Shown one piece after another: positions 38,003-51,277 of a stretch of DNA of 64,000 bases. The stretch is from Branchiostoma lanceolatum (taxonomy: Eukaryota > Chordata > Leptocardii > Amphioxiformes > Branchiostomatidae). The stretch spans positions 5,831,501 to 5,895,500 of the forward strand of contig NC_089736.1 of the NCBI RefSeq assembly GCF_035083965.1, written 5' to 3'. Made by a program: the position numbers and the translations under genes. A model generated the notes under the pieces. The model did no database searches. It was given only the letters and a program-made list of their open reading frames with translations, and was not told the DNA's origin. Numbering within the stretch: position 1 is the first letter of the stretch; every line of letters begins with the position of its first letter.

Positions 38003-41000
38003 ATGGCTAGCAAAGCCCAGACCACGATCTCTTTCCAATGCCGAAAGACCCGATCACAGACGAAGAAGAAGCAGATCGTTCTAGATGAGAAGCCTTCCCG
38101 GACTCGGCGGACACGGCGTGGAGGGACCGGGGCCTCCCTGGAAAAAACTCGGGCGGACCCCCTACCCAAGCCCGAGCGCCCTCCCCTCTCTCCCCGGAAG
38201 CGTCCTTGTAAGTTTAATTTTCTAAAAATTTTACCCTTATCATAATCAAGACTACACTAATCTACCATAACACATACCATAACAATATTCCTTAATGTTG
38301 GAAAAAAATCCATTATGTAAATTATTTTTCTCACATTTTACATTGAGGAAGACCTCCTATTGTTAATATTTATTGTAAGGCTTCTCACCTTGTTTGTGTG
38401 TCTGTTTTAATGTTGTCTAACATTACAGACAGTCTACAGGTATAACACATGAATTGAGATGCAAATTAATGTTTCTGTTCTCAATTAGGCACCTAGATTG
38501 AGAGGACCCCTAAAATAGATTCCATTGCGTAGTACAAGTTGTCTTGTTGGCTTATCCTAAAACCCCAATGATTCGATTCAGTTATGCATATCAATACATA
38601 CTGTTCACCATATAAAAATTTGTCTACAACATTTCTGTCCCTTTAGTCAGACAATACGGAAACGCAGTTGTATAGACCTACCAACGGGCCATATTATTTT
38701 GAATGCGTTGTAAATATTGTAAGAAACCACATTACGTACATGATACTGTACATTTGTATACTTTGATGTAGGAGAGGTTTTTTTTTGTGGAAACATTTCT
38801 GTAGTACAGTAGTAATATATTGGCAATGCACATTTGCGGTGGCTTGAATTTGAGATAGAAAGGACACCAAGAAAACATCGAAAATAAAACCACCCAATAT
38901 TTGAAGACTTACATTACTTAACATTTCTTTTCGCAGCTGACAACACTCCTAGAGACAACTCGCCTTCAATATCGTTGAAATGTTGCCCCAGTCCGACCAA
39001 ACGCAAGAAGGAGAACCAACCAGAGCAAGCCTTTACGCACAAAACCATCCCAACTACACCAACAAAGACCCTTCCACGTCCCAACATACCATCCTCACCA
39101 TCTCCGCTAAAGATGACGTTATTGAAGAAGGAATCCCTGTGTCCAATCAGTCGGTCGGGGGCCAAGAAGAGACTAGCATCACCAGAGAGACGACACCAGT
39201 CTCCCACGTCTCCATGGAGACAGTCGCTACGGACACCATCGCCACGGAAACAAGCCACATCCTTGAGGTTACAAAGACAAGATGGTGAGTCGGCAACTAT
39301 AAATTTTGATCTCATTATTTTGTATCTTGGAATAGAATTGGTAATATGAATCATAACTACCTGCACAGTGAAAAAGACATGAGGTTTGTAGGTATGGAAT
39401 ATCATAACTGGATGAAATTGAAAAAGAAATGTTTTACGCACACAAATGTCTGATCCCCTGTCCATGACCATGGCTTTGAGATCATCTGCGATGTGCAAAA
39501 TAAACCATGTGGAAATTATACTTTGTTGTTGTGGCTACATAGTAATGCCTTGGCAACTATAAGTACTTTTTCCATACAAGTTACTATGTCAAAATTTCAG
39601 ATATAGAAAACAAGCATAGCTCCTACAGTTGCAATATGCACCTAGATTTATACTGTTCTTTGTACCATAAAACACAAAATGTTTACTAATCACTCTTATA
39701 AACTGCGTTTCAGCCACCCCCTACCAGAGTGCTAAGAAGGCCCTCCACACGGCTGTCCCAGACTATCTGCTGTGTCGTGAGAAGGAGACCAAAGTTATCA
39801 CAGATTTTCTGGAGGAACACGCTTCCAAACAGCAGCCTGGCAGTCTCTACATCTCCGGGGCGCCTGGTACTGGGAAGACAGCGTGTCTTACACATATCAT
39901 GAGGAATATGAAGGTATGTGATCATCTTTTTAAGAATCGTCTTCAGAACTTTTTCATTGTCTTTTCATCAATTCATGAATTTTTTCAGTTTTATATTCAG
40001 TGTTTGTAAACATCTGTATCTGTGTAGCCAACATAACCGCTCTTCGGCATAGCACACCAGTTTCACAAGCAATGAAAATGTTATAAAATCATGTTCTCCT
40101 CATTTCTGCATCTATAGAAAATTGTGCTTGTAAAAATTACAATGTCTTTATGTTTAGTTCAAATATGATGTTGAAAATACCAGTGTCCTGATACATTTCA
40201 GTTTTACACTGAATTTGTTAAACATTATTTGTTGGATCACTTCAGCGAAATCTCTACTTGCAGCAAGTTGCAGGCCCTAATATTTTCAGGACCTTAATTG
40301 GAAACATTAATTTACCTAGGCCATATATTAAACTGAATGGAGTAGTTATGTGTAGTTAGTTATTCTATAGAAATATTGTTAGCTGTAAATATTGGTTTCT
40401 GCTAGAAGCAAACTTGAATTTAAAACTGTGCTCTTCAATTTGTGACTTTGTGTCTTTTCTTTAGGAAAGTCTTAAGTCCACTAAGATGATCTTTGTGAAC
40501 TGCATGGCTGTGAAGAACGCTCAGGGAATCTTCAGTAAAGTCGCCAGTGAACTTAGCCCCACCTCAACCACTCCTCGTACCGCTAAGGACGCCTCAAGGC
40601 TCCTTGAGAAGCAGTTCAAGTCCAAGGGACCTATGATGTAAGGAACCCTCTTTCTTGGCTCAACTACTTGTTAATCAAACACATGTCTTATCTATATTTG
40701 AAAGTTTGGAAGCTGGTACACTAACCATATATCCTCCATATTCCTCTTGGGTACAGTAAGTGAATAAGTATTCTTTTAAAGCTTTTCCTTTCTTTATATC
40801 CATTGCCATGTGTTTTAGATTTGATGTCCGTGATCTAATTAATTATGATTCTGTTTTGTCCAATCGGAATCTTTGACAGTGACATAATCATTTATGGTAC
40901 ATGTACTGTTTGGTGTCCAATCAGAATCCTTGTCAATGTTCTAATCATTTATGATACTATTTTGTTGTCCAATCAGAATCCTTGTAAGTGTTCTAATCAC

Positions 41001-43920
41001 TAATGGCAGTATTTTATTGTCCAATCAGAATCCTTGTACTGGACGAGTTAGACTCTCTGGACAGTAAAAACCAGGAGGTTTTGTACACCATGTTTGAGTG
41101 GCCAACCCTGCCCAAGTCTAGACTCATCTTGATTGGTAAGTCCACACCTCTTTTAGACTAATTAGAAAAACTTTACTTGATGCTAATTTTTCGGTGCCTA
41201 GGAAGGTTTTAGAATCCTAAAGTGTTTCTTCACTTGTTTATTTGAACCTTTGCACAGTTTGTCTGATTTTGAAGATTCTTTAAATCCTTTTCCTGCAGGA
41301 ATAGCCAACGCCCTGGACTTGACAGACCGCATCTTGCCCAGACTGCAGTCCCGTCCCAAGTGTCGACCCCAGCTCCTAAACTTCGAACCCTACTCTAAGG
41401 ACCAGCTGGTCACTATTGTACAGGACAGACTACACAAGGTATGGTCATCATCTCATAATGTACTAGTAGTAGTTAACCTGTAGCACATTGACGTAGCCGT
41501 TTGGCACCCCATTCCTTACTAGTTACATAGTTAGGCAGCAGGGAGAAGGTTAAGTCCTGGCCACATTGTCGAAAGCTTGGGTTGTATTTGTATTGAAATT
41601 GTAGCCTCCACCAGGCAAAAAAAGGAATAATTGGCTAGTAAAGGTATATATCTCTCCCTGGCTTGCAAATGAAACCCTGTTGTGGCCAAACTTCCCTGTC
41701 AAATATACTCCCTATAGCTGGCATAGTTAGTCTGGTCTGGAGACTAAAGAAGTTGTACACCAGTTGCTAGTAGCTTGTTTTTCTGAAGTTGAATAAGACT
41801 TTTGATATTGTCTGCACACAATGTCTGATCCCCTGCACGTGACCATGGCTTGGAGATCATCTGCAGTGTGCAAAATAAACTATGTGGAAATTGTTCTTTA
41901 TTGTTGTGGCTACTTTGCAATGCTATGGCAATTATAAGTACTTTTTTCATACAAGTTTTCATACTTTGTTTAAAGCGGGATAGTATTTGTCCTCTACATA
42001 CCTTCCAGTTCTCTTTTTAAATGGTGCATTATACGGTAAATTGTGAAATATTCGCAGTGGCTTTATTTTCATGGTTTGATGACAATGAATAAACTTTTCC
42101 ATAGTACAACTGCAGTACTACAGAATTGTTTCAACCATAAATGTTAACTTCATTTACTTGCTGTCGGAAAATAAGACCACGGCAAAGATACATGAATTTA
42201 CAGTACATGTTACCTCACAAGTGTCAAAACTACTACACATCCCTCCCCACAGTAGATATTATATTAATGCTTAACTTTTTGCTGAACTATTTTCCTCATT
42301 TTTAGGCCACAGCAGAGGGAGCGCCAGTGTTGGAACCAATGGCGGTCCAGTTCTGCGCCAGGAAAGTGTCGGCCGTGGCGGGGGACGTGCGGAAAGCGCT
42401 GGACATCTGCAGACGAGCCGTGGAGATGGTCGAGTCGGATGTCAGAAGCCAGGCGGTACTCAAACCCTTGTCTCCCATGAAAGGTACAAACAAAACTTTA
42501 CATTCCAGGTAGTGTGTGTAGTTCAGTTGTTAGTGACTGTGCCTTTGGATCAAGAAGTCTTGAGCTTGAATCCCAGATGTTGTCGCTATCCTGACATGCA
42601 TGCTAAGCGTATGTAAAGCATACGTAGCATCTGTCACAGGAAGTGGAAGATTAGCTCAAATATTTATTGAGTTCATTGAGCTTAACTTGTTCGAGATCAC
42701 TTTCATAAAAGTTTGATGAGAAAATTACCTACAGTTTGGATAAGTAACCTATATATTTTACTTTTGCTAAGTTATCAAAACTATATACAGTATGTTGCAT
42801 TTTGCAACTAAGTGTGGTCCTGGTTTGTGGGGGTGTTTCCAGTTTACAAAAAGTCAGAAATCTGTTTTCATGTTGGTGTTTAGTTAAACTGTAGATCTCT
42901 GTATTCTTTCATGGTTGGATTGACGTGTGTTATTTCATGGTTGGATTGACACGCGTTCATTCCCCCATAGGCTCTCCCGCGAAAAGTCCAAGAAAATCGC
43001 CTAAGACCCCCGTGCCGAAGAAAGTGGGCCTGTCGCACATCGCGAGCGTGGTGTCGGAGGTCTACAGTTCACGGATGGTTGCGTCCAACACGAACCAACA
43101 GCAGACCTTCCCGCTGCAACAGAAACTCGTTGTCTGTACCCTACTGCTCATGCTCAAGTCTGGCAAGACGAAGGAGATCACTCTTGGGAAGGTAATTATG
43201 GCTCCGCCCCTGAGGTATTGCCAAAACAAGTGTTGATCATGTTGATCTTCAATGCTTAGTTGTAGCCCATTTTTGTGAAATACATGTATCCAAATTTAGA
43301 AACAAAACATAAAACACCAGAGTAGCTTGGTAATTTTGTAGCTTTGTCCTTTAAATCTATTAATAAAAGAAGCCAAACATGAGAAACTATAAAATAACAA
43401 GTATCTCTTTCCCTTCCCTATAGCTACATGAGGTCTACAGTCGCATATGCAAAAAGCGTCAGGTCGCCAACGTAGACCAGTCGGAGTTTCTGTCGCTGTG
43501 TACGCTCATCGAGACCAGAGGTATCCTCACTCTCAAGAAGGCAAAGGAGGCCAGAATGACCAAGGTAAAAACAATAACCAAATTATTATGGATAACAAAA
43601 AGTTGGTAATAGAATGTAGGCAAAAGTTTGCAAGAAAACTTGATGTGCAGATCATTTTACTTTCCGTTTCCTAAGTTGTCAGTTTTAAAGTGTTCCAGAG
43701 TAGATTATTCCTGTTAGCAAGATAAAAACAGCTTAAGTAACCTAGTTTTCAATAGGCTAGAGAAATTGCTTCTTCCCAGAGGTGTTGCCATAAATTTTCT
43801 GACCTGAAGTGACCTCTGTTTTTCCAGGTGTCTCTGAGAATGGAGGAAGCAGAGCTGGAGTTTGCTCTACAGGACAAGGTGCTGATGTCATCTATACTGA
43901 AGGAAGGCATCCCGACATGA
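38003..43920 (+). CDS. CDC6: CDC6, DNA replication licensing AAA+ ATPase, complete
   Basis: CDC6 works with ORC and CDT1 to load the MCM2-7 helicase at origins in G1. Coding exons: 38003-38207, 38937-39284, 39714-39913, 40465-40637, 41029-41135, 41299-41438, 42306-42483, 42971-43191, 43424-43564, 43828-43920. The frame is continuous for 601 residues (human 560). The N-terminus is basic and rich in SP/TP sites (PLSPRKRP, SPSPLK, PSPRK) with KRKKEN, a likely KEN degron and cyclin-docking region. Walker A GAPGTGKT is at about 233-240, Walker B ILVLDELD at about 310-317, and the sensor-1 region is GIANALDLTDRILPRL. VQFCARKVSAVAGDVRKALDICRRA is the lid domain, and exons 9-11 give the winged helix. 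ATG sits one base after the acceptor of the first coding exon. The N-terminal regulatory part is longer and less conserved than the ATPase. Acceptor of exon 41029 is tandemly repeated upstream. Confidence 0.95.
39437..39590 (+). repeat. Dispersed repeat, copy 1 of 2 in CDC6 introns
   Basis: The sequence from CACAAATGTCTGATCCCCTG through GTGCAAAATAAAC to ACTTTTTCCATACAAGTT is repeated in the same orientation at 41812-41965 with about 10-15 percent difference. No ORF and no inverted ends seen. Unknown element type. Confidence 0.8.
40820..41040 (+). repeat. Tandem repeat carrying the CDC6 exon acceptor, about 4 units
   Basis: Units of about 50-57 bp contain TGTCCAATCAGAATCCTTGT followed by CTAATCATTTATG. 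Copies start near 40858, 40914, 40969 and 41019, with a further partial one near 40825. The last copy holds the real acceptor (CCAATCAG|A, exon start 41029). The two preceding units keep an identical CAG acceptor, so three near-identical 3' splice sites stand in a row. Confidence 0.85.
41812..41965 (+). repeat. Dispersed repeat, copy 2 of 2 in CDC6 introns
   Basis: Second copy of the 39437-39590 sequence, same orientation, in a different CDC6 intron. Both begin within CACA-ATGTCTGATCCCCTG and end in ACAAGTT. Confidence 0.8.
42032..42206. mobile_element. TACTGTAAAT-family MITE
   Basis: Left end TACGGTAAATTGTGAAATATTCGCAG, right end GATACATGAATTTACAGTA, with the family phrase CAGTGGCTTTAT. A diverged relative of the 10205-10405 element. 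Confidence 0.6.
42517..42650 (+). mobile_element. tRNA-derived SINE fragment
   Basis: Box A-like TAGTTCAGTTGTTAG and box B-like GAGCTTGAATCCC lie about 45 bp apart, starting 34 bp into a CDC6 intron. The tail beyond 42600 is not clearly bounded. Confidence 0.55.
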
Positions 43921-44760
43921 AGCCATAACAAAACTCGAAATAGATATGTTATGGGCGTAGTAGGCATTGCTATCTTCAAAGTATTGTCAGCTGTATATTC
44001 TAGTTCATGGTATGATACTTTGTGGATAGTATGTCAAGTTGAAGGCCCTGGTCATTCTCTATGTATTGCCAGGGGCGTTCAACTTTGATATATTACCCAC
44101 AATACATCACTCTGCACATGAGCACTTCATACCATGAAGTAGCTTATTGTAACAGTTCAAGAAGTAACAATACAATTCTGTATCCTTTCCATTGGACAAT
44201 TTTTGAGAGAAAATGTTTTCACCTGTTATGTCTTCAAACAATGAATGATAACAATGCATCTTTTTCGAAGCCATCTTCATACAAAAATGTCCTTGGATAG
44301 AAGTAGCCAGACCTGGGCCATGTTCGTAGGTGCAATAAGGCACAGGGACAACTTCTTTTGATATGATATTAAACTGGTTTCTCAGGGCAGTATTTTCTAT
44401 TCTCACACATTTTTAGAAGTTACTAGTTGTTTCAAAATCAGTGCTGCTGTTTATAGTACTGTTCAAGTGCAGTTCAAGTAGTCAATTTTGTACAGTATTA
44501 AGTAAACATGTTGGAATACACTTAGTTAAAAGCTGCTTAAATTCAATGTTTTCCTGTGTGTTTACTATGTGTCAATGTAATTGAAGACTTAGCTAGGACA
44601 TTGTAAATTGATGAATGAATCACATGTACCACTGCCAGTGAATTCTTGCAATTTGATTGTATGTTTTGTCTGTAAAGTTGTGTCTTTGTGACATTTGTAT
44701 AGGGCAACATTAAAATGTCTGCCATTGTTCTTCATGAATAAATTGTAAAAAAACTACCCA
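43921..44760 (+). other. CDC6: CDC6 3' UTR with poly(A) signal and a foldback element
   Basis: AATAAA at 44737-44742 followed by an A-rich stretch marks the probable end. Within the UTR, 43997-44153 is an imperfect inverted repeat (TAGTTCATGGTATGA ... TCATACCATGAAGTAGC; AGTTGAAGGCCCTGG ... CCAGGGGCGTTCAACT) of the same MITE family found at 45627-45853, 48610-48867 and 49748-49978. If transcribed it would form a hairpin in the mRNA. Confidence 0.65.
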
Positions 44761-44811
44761 CATTTTCTGTGTCTCAGCATTGTGTGAGTCTGGAAGCTCT
44801 GTAAGCCAATG

Positions 44812-44817
44812 TTTATT
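44812..44817 (-). terminator. Probable ARMC8 poly(A) signal
   Basis: AATAAA on the minus strand, about 630 nt past the ARMC8 stop and only 70 bp from the CDC6 poly(A) signal on the other strand. The two genes are convergent and end almost at the same point. Confidence 0.5.
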
Positions 44818-45445
44818 TGATTATATGGATGACATCCGAGTCAATTCAGGTCCATTTCTAAAGAAAACAGCCATACTGTAAATCGTATAAAGCAGCTGCC
44901 TCATGAGAATATACATGCTGTAAATTGCAACAAAAAAATTTTGGAAAATGTATACTTATGTTGTAAAATGCCAAATGTAAAATGCCAAAGTAAATTCCGA
45001 CGTCAAAGAAAAAGTGTTGAAGAAATGAAGTATCTACATTTTGGGATACTAGTACAATCTTCCTGACCACAGATTTCATAATGAAGGCAATTTTTTTTTA
45101 GTCGTACACTTGCATCAGTTTTCGGATCCCCAGAGGATGTTATTCATATAATCAAATCAACAAGGCCTAAGGTACAATACAAGAAACAAGACATGTAAAC
45201 AATGTTTAACCAAGCTTTTGACAGACTTTAATTCCTAGTATGCAGGAAAAACATTTACACTTGAGGACAGCATTTTCTCTAGTTATGTGCATTGTACAGA
45301 TTCCTCTTTTTCTGATTTTTAAGTTCAACAACATGGAAGATTCCAAGGGTTTAGACGGCTAAAACAACTATGTAGATTCAGTCTCTGGCCATGGCGGGCT
45401 TTTACAGATCTCAATTTTGGCAAGCTAATTGTAGACTCAGCTGAT

Positions 45446-48400
45446 TCAAGTGAACTGCTGCAAGGCTGTCTTCACCCTGGAAAACAAAGGAAAACATTGA
45501 TACATGTATACAGAAAGGATAATTAACTTTCTACACTTGTCATTCCAAAGAATGACTTTCTGTACTGTAGTAGTCAATACACCTCTAGCAAAAGACTGGG
45601 AAAAAGGGTTGAAACTTTGCATATGAATAAGCCTTTTCATGGTTCCAACTGCACATGTGCAATGAGATGCATTGTGGGTAACATGTCAAAGGTGAAGGCC
45701 TCTAACATGTAAGCACTTCTTATCTTGACCATGCGGATGCCTGATAAATGTCCAGATGTGTTTTGTTTATGTCTCACGTGCCTTCAACTTTGACAAATTA
45801 CCTACAATGCATCTCTTACTGCATGAGCAGTTGGAATCATGAAGTGGCTTATTTGAACAGAAAGAAGACTTACTTGTCAAACAGTACAGTATCACTGGAA
45901 CTCAGCAGCTGTTGCAACAGTTTCTGTACCCCCATGTCTCGTAGCTTCATCTGACGCTCCAAGGCTCCTGTAGAAAGGATAAATAGTTTCTCACATTTCT
46001 AAATGTGGCCATGCAACGCTCTACACTGAATTCAGAAGTACCCCCTGCGTATTATGCTAGAATCAAAGTAAAATGCAAAATTTTGTCGCAACCCTACGAA
46101 TGACATTTATAAGGCGGCTTTCCCTACGAATTACGGGAAATAAAAATAAGTTGCCTACGCTTTGTGGAAAAGAGCATGTAGACCCTCTTTCACCCCTGGA
46201 AATCTCAAATCTGATGTGCTCATACGACCGGTGCAGTGGCCTAGGGTGTAGAGTGTTCACCTTGCATTCAGAAAGTCGGGGTTCAAACCGGTACATACTG
46301 CTTTCTCTGCTTAGCATTCAGCACTTATGAGAATGAGTATGGAAGTTGTACACATTCTGCTTACTACCAGTGGACTAGGCACACCTGCTGTAGAGGCTTA
46401 TGTGGCCCAAGGGCTATAGAAACGGAGATGGGCACCGCTCCAAAACACCAAAATCTTAACTTTTAATGGTGATCATGCATGGATATCTGTACACTTTGAA
46501 AAGACATTTCATAACAATAACATTCTGTGAAGAAAAATTTCAGATGGGACGGTAATGGAAAAATCTCCCTAATCTTTTAAATGTTTGGCGCAACCCTATC
46601 CAACGTTGGCTTGTACCACCCTAAAATAGGGGTGTTCCTTACCTTCTTCCTCGTTCCAGACTAGGTTGGAGATACAGAAGGTAGCGGCGATCTGAAGTCG
46701 TACGTTAGCGTGGATCATGTAGTTGGTGATCTTTTTCAGGACGTCATCGTTCGCCATGATAAAATCCTTGGCCGTTGTGCCGTCTGAGATGTTGGCTAAG
46801 ATGCACAGAGTCTGGAAATAAAATAAGATGATGCATTCTCCCACTTTGTAACACATCAACCCCCCCAAAAAATTGACCGGGACACATGCCCATACCACTT
46901 TAGTTTCCTTTTCAGTTTGCTTGACTCTATTCCGTACTTCAACATTGCTTTCTCTGTATTCTTTTAGCTTGCTTTTCCTAGTTGTTTGTATACTCATTTT
47001 GCAGTCTCAAAAACTTTATTTGCAAATTGCAAGGGGTGTATTTTGAGTCCTACAAATAGTAATTTTCAACACAAACCTGTTCCTTGACTTCTATGGTGTG
47101 TTCTCCCTCCAGTATCAGTACGATGGCCTGCATGATCTGTTGTCCATGCATCCCCATGATGTGGTCAATGTGCTGGGGAAAAAAACTCTATTGTAAACAT
47201 TTAGAAACAAGAAATAAAAGATCTCTTGGACTATTCCTAGTTTTTGTGAATTTTTTGTTTTATTCATTAGGCTACACCAAGTAATTTTTATGGATGACGT
47301 CCGCGCGCGCATTGATTTTGGTCTGTTCCCAGAAAAAAAAACAAGAAATTCCGCTGCCTGTAACTATGACCAAGGAGTTCCTTTTTGATATACTATGTTT
47401 CTGCAGGCCTGCAAAATCAATGGGATATGGAAAGAAACAGGACAGGTTAACAACTGCTGTTCAACTTCAACTGATTTATTCAAATTGTTGCTGTTTTCCT
47501 GATGAATAAAAGAATTGTTAGTTGTTACAATGTGTTCTCTCATTCAATTTGTGTCCTAACATGCGTCATCGACTATTATATTTCAAATCTAGGCATCTTG
47601 TTTTTTTCGGCCCTTCTTGTGTTTTTTTTGCGCTCTCGCATTAGATTTAGGGTCTCCAAAGGACGTCATCCATAAAAATTACTTGGTGCAGCCTTACTGT
47701 GAATTTGTCACTACTAGTAATTTTTTCTAAGGCAACAGACATGAATAAAGCAAGACTGAAAATGAGATAACCTATTCTGGGACCTTTGACCTAACTTCTT
47801 GTCAATGTCCACCAATGCCTGGTACTGTATGTGGAAACCAGCCACTCTACTGCATTTAAATAACTAGGCACACGGATATCATCCATAAAACTTACTTGCT
47901 GTTGCCTTATGCTTCGGTTCCAATTAAAAAAAGGGGCCCTGACGGGTAGTTGACAGGATGTTTTTTTGCACTTTCGGGCTTGACCCCTATGCGGCCCCAT
48001 GGGACACCCTGCGTCTGTGGGTTATTTTGGGGCCGGCCGGGACCCCGAATCATTTTATCTCGGACTTAAAATCTACGCGGGAGCCAGTAACAAGTAGATG
48101 ATGTTAGCTAATCGTGCAAACACCGGAAGGTACCCCCCAGTACCCGACAGTTCCACCGAGACAAATTTCTGGCTTAGGGGCCTGGCCAGGACTACACCCC
48201 TAACGTGCACTGGTGAAAATGGGGCTGCAGCATTTTTTTTCCATGTTTTTTTCCATGTACTTTATTTCAAACTGTTTACAGAATGTACAGCTTTTGTATA
48301 CATACATGCATTATTAAGTGTATCAAATCTCCACATTTACTTTCTGCTTTTGATCGTGATAAATTAGGGCGGGAGCATTAGCATTAGTTCCTTACAGGTT

Positions 48401-51241
48401 TGTTGGACAGAAGGTTCCTCAGGAGTCCGAGTGTTTTCATCAGGACATTGACATCAGGATCAGACAGCAGTTTGAACAGCTGATCGGTCCCCAGTGCCGC
48501 CAGGATCTGACTCTTCACCTTCTGCTCCGCCTGGAAGGCCATATTCTGTACAGGGACAACAGAAGGGACATTTAACACTCACTGTTGTGGAAACATAATG
48601 CAACTAATGTATAAGCTGGTTCATAGTTTGAACTGCACATTCGCAGTGTGATGCATAGTGGTAATAATTCAGTTGAATAATAAGTTGAAGGCCCCAGAGA
48701 CATAAACAAAACACATCTAAAATCATCAGAAATTAATAGAAAATAAATACTACTAGTAAATGAAAATCTAGACATCTAGCATGGTCTAGACAAGAAGTGT
48801 TTACAAGTTCTGGGCCTTCACCTTTGACCTTGAACATGGGCAATTCAAACTGTGAACTGGCTTATTAAAAGATGCCTATTTTTCATCAATCTTTAACTAA
48901 CATGACATGATCTGGAAAAAAAGGAATACATTCTATGCTACCCCAGCTAATGTTACACTACTTAATGCTTTGTTCATTACTCATGCAGATGTATGTAAAT
49001 GTATGCAACCTGTTCTAAAATATATGACTAATAGTTGATGCTACAGGCTATTTAGTCTGTGATTAATCAGATTAACTACAAATGTCTGCAGAAGCTTGTT
49101 GCTCTAGTCATTAGTTTCTGCTTAAGCGTTGTATGTTGGAGGACCATGCTTTGTAAGTAAACTGTACAGTATGCGCCTTGGCATTGGAAGGGTTAATGTT
49201 CCTGTGCCCCCCACCCCCACCCATTAGAATTATTGGACTTATCACCTTGGTTTCCACTTGAAATGCCATGTTCTGAAACAAACAGATCAAAGGGGTTTAT
49301 GGAACACATCTGGGGAAGTCAAAGGTCACAGCGCAGTACTAGAGGTCAGGGTCAAAGGTTAATGTTAGAGGTCATACATAATACACTCATTTGGAGTTAT
49401 TTGTGCTAAGTGCTGTATTTGTATATGACAGAAATGAAAATATATACCCAATAAACCAATTTTCATGTCTGTCTTAAAATAATGTTGTTAAAGAATGGGT
49501 ATTAGTGATTATCATTAAATTGATCAGAACCTTACATGCAAATGCCTCTAAAGTGGTGACTATGCTGTGTAATATGCAAATTAGTGGTGCAAAATATTCC
49601 ATATTATAAATTTATATGTTTTGACACATACCAGTTACTTTTAGAGTGTCAGGGTGCAAAATACTTGCCAAATCTTTTTAGTGTTCAAATCACACTCTAA
49701 AACATAACTTGTTTATAAGTTTAATTTGGCTGTATCAAATCACACCAATAAGCCGATTCACAGTTTAAACTGCGCATGCAAAGTGAGATTCATTGTGGGT
49801 AATATGTCAAAGGTGAAGGCCCCTAACTTGTAAACAGTTCTTGTCTACACCATGCTTAAAACCATGTCCAGATATGTTTTGTTGATCATAACTTAATGTC
49901 TCAGGGCCTTCAACTTTGACATATTACCCACAATGCATCTCTCTGCACATGCGCAGTTTAATTCATGAATCGGCTTATTCTGAGTAGATGGTTACTTGTA
50001 ATACCTCACAATTATTAGACTACAAAATTTCAAAGTGTTTATCTTTTTTAACTTGCAATTTCAGTTTTCAATACTAAATTTATGTTACCAGGTTGGTACA
50101 TGTATGTTGCACCCTTGCTAGTACTGTTATGAACTTGTTTGTTTGTTTGCTGTTTGTTTTCATACCATGAGCGCCCAGATCCCATTCAGTCGAAGAGCCG
50201 GATCATCTCTCTTGGTCAGATCACACAGCAGATCCACAGCTCCGGATTCCAGCATAGGCTGTGATGAAATTAAGAGTCACCTTTGTCACCTCTGCGTAGG
50301 GAGGTATTGTTTTCGGTGTGTCTGTTTGTGTTTCAGCTGTTATTTCCATAGAATAATTTCTATGCTATACATATGCACGCCTCACCGTACAGCATGTAAA
50401 TAGTGTGGGTTGTAACACAAAAAGGACTACTGGTATTTAACCTTTCTTCATTAAACATTTTTCAGTCAGAAGCTCTGAGCACAAAAAAAGATAATGTCAC
50501 ACAGATAAGTGCACATTTCTGTACAAGGTTCTAAAAACCAGAGGAAAGATCTGTAAAACATGTCTGTATAGTGATACCTCTTTGCTAGGAGAAAACTCCA
50601 ACAGTAGGTTGCACAGGGTTGAGGAGGCCACTGTCAACATGTCGTCATCAGCATTCTGTAAGAGCTACAGGGAAAAAACAACATTTTGTTATTTATCGGC
50701 ACTTTGTTTGTTTGTATTACATATCTGGTAAACAACCTCATGGCGTAACACACCGAAGAGTAAAAGCACAAATTGAAGAGTATACCCGGATAGATTAAAT
50801 TGATCTATTCACACTGGAATGGATCCCTAAGAAGTTGCCTTCTAATCTTAAGAAGATTGTCTGCGCCAGCCGACTATAGTATAAGTTAGGAGAGTCATTT
50901 CTTCTTGGATGCAACCACAGACCCAAACTGGATCTAGAATAGGATGGATTGCAGGCTACTCCCAACCCAGCGCCGACCTTGGTTGGGGAGTGGTTGGAGT
51001 CAAAGTCGTGGGAAGGTCCTGTGGGACAGTGTTTAAGGAGATTCCCCCAGATTGCACAGGTAGAGAATCCTTTCAAACACTCATGGATTCATATCTGTAT
51101 TTTCTAAATTCAATGACTTGTTCCTTAGACCAGGGAGATGCTTACTTTCATGAGTGGTTTCCACACAGCGTGGTCCTGGAAACTCGTTCTCAGCTGCTGA
51201 ACCGATCTGGACAAACTGTGGAGACATCTGTGGAGAAAATG

Positions 51242-51277
<36 letters not shown>

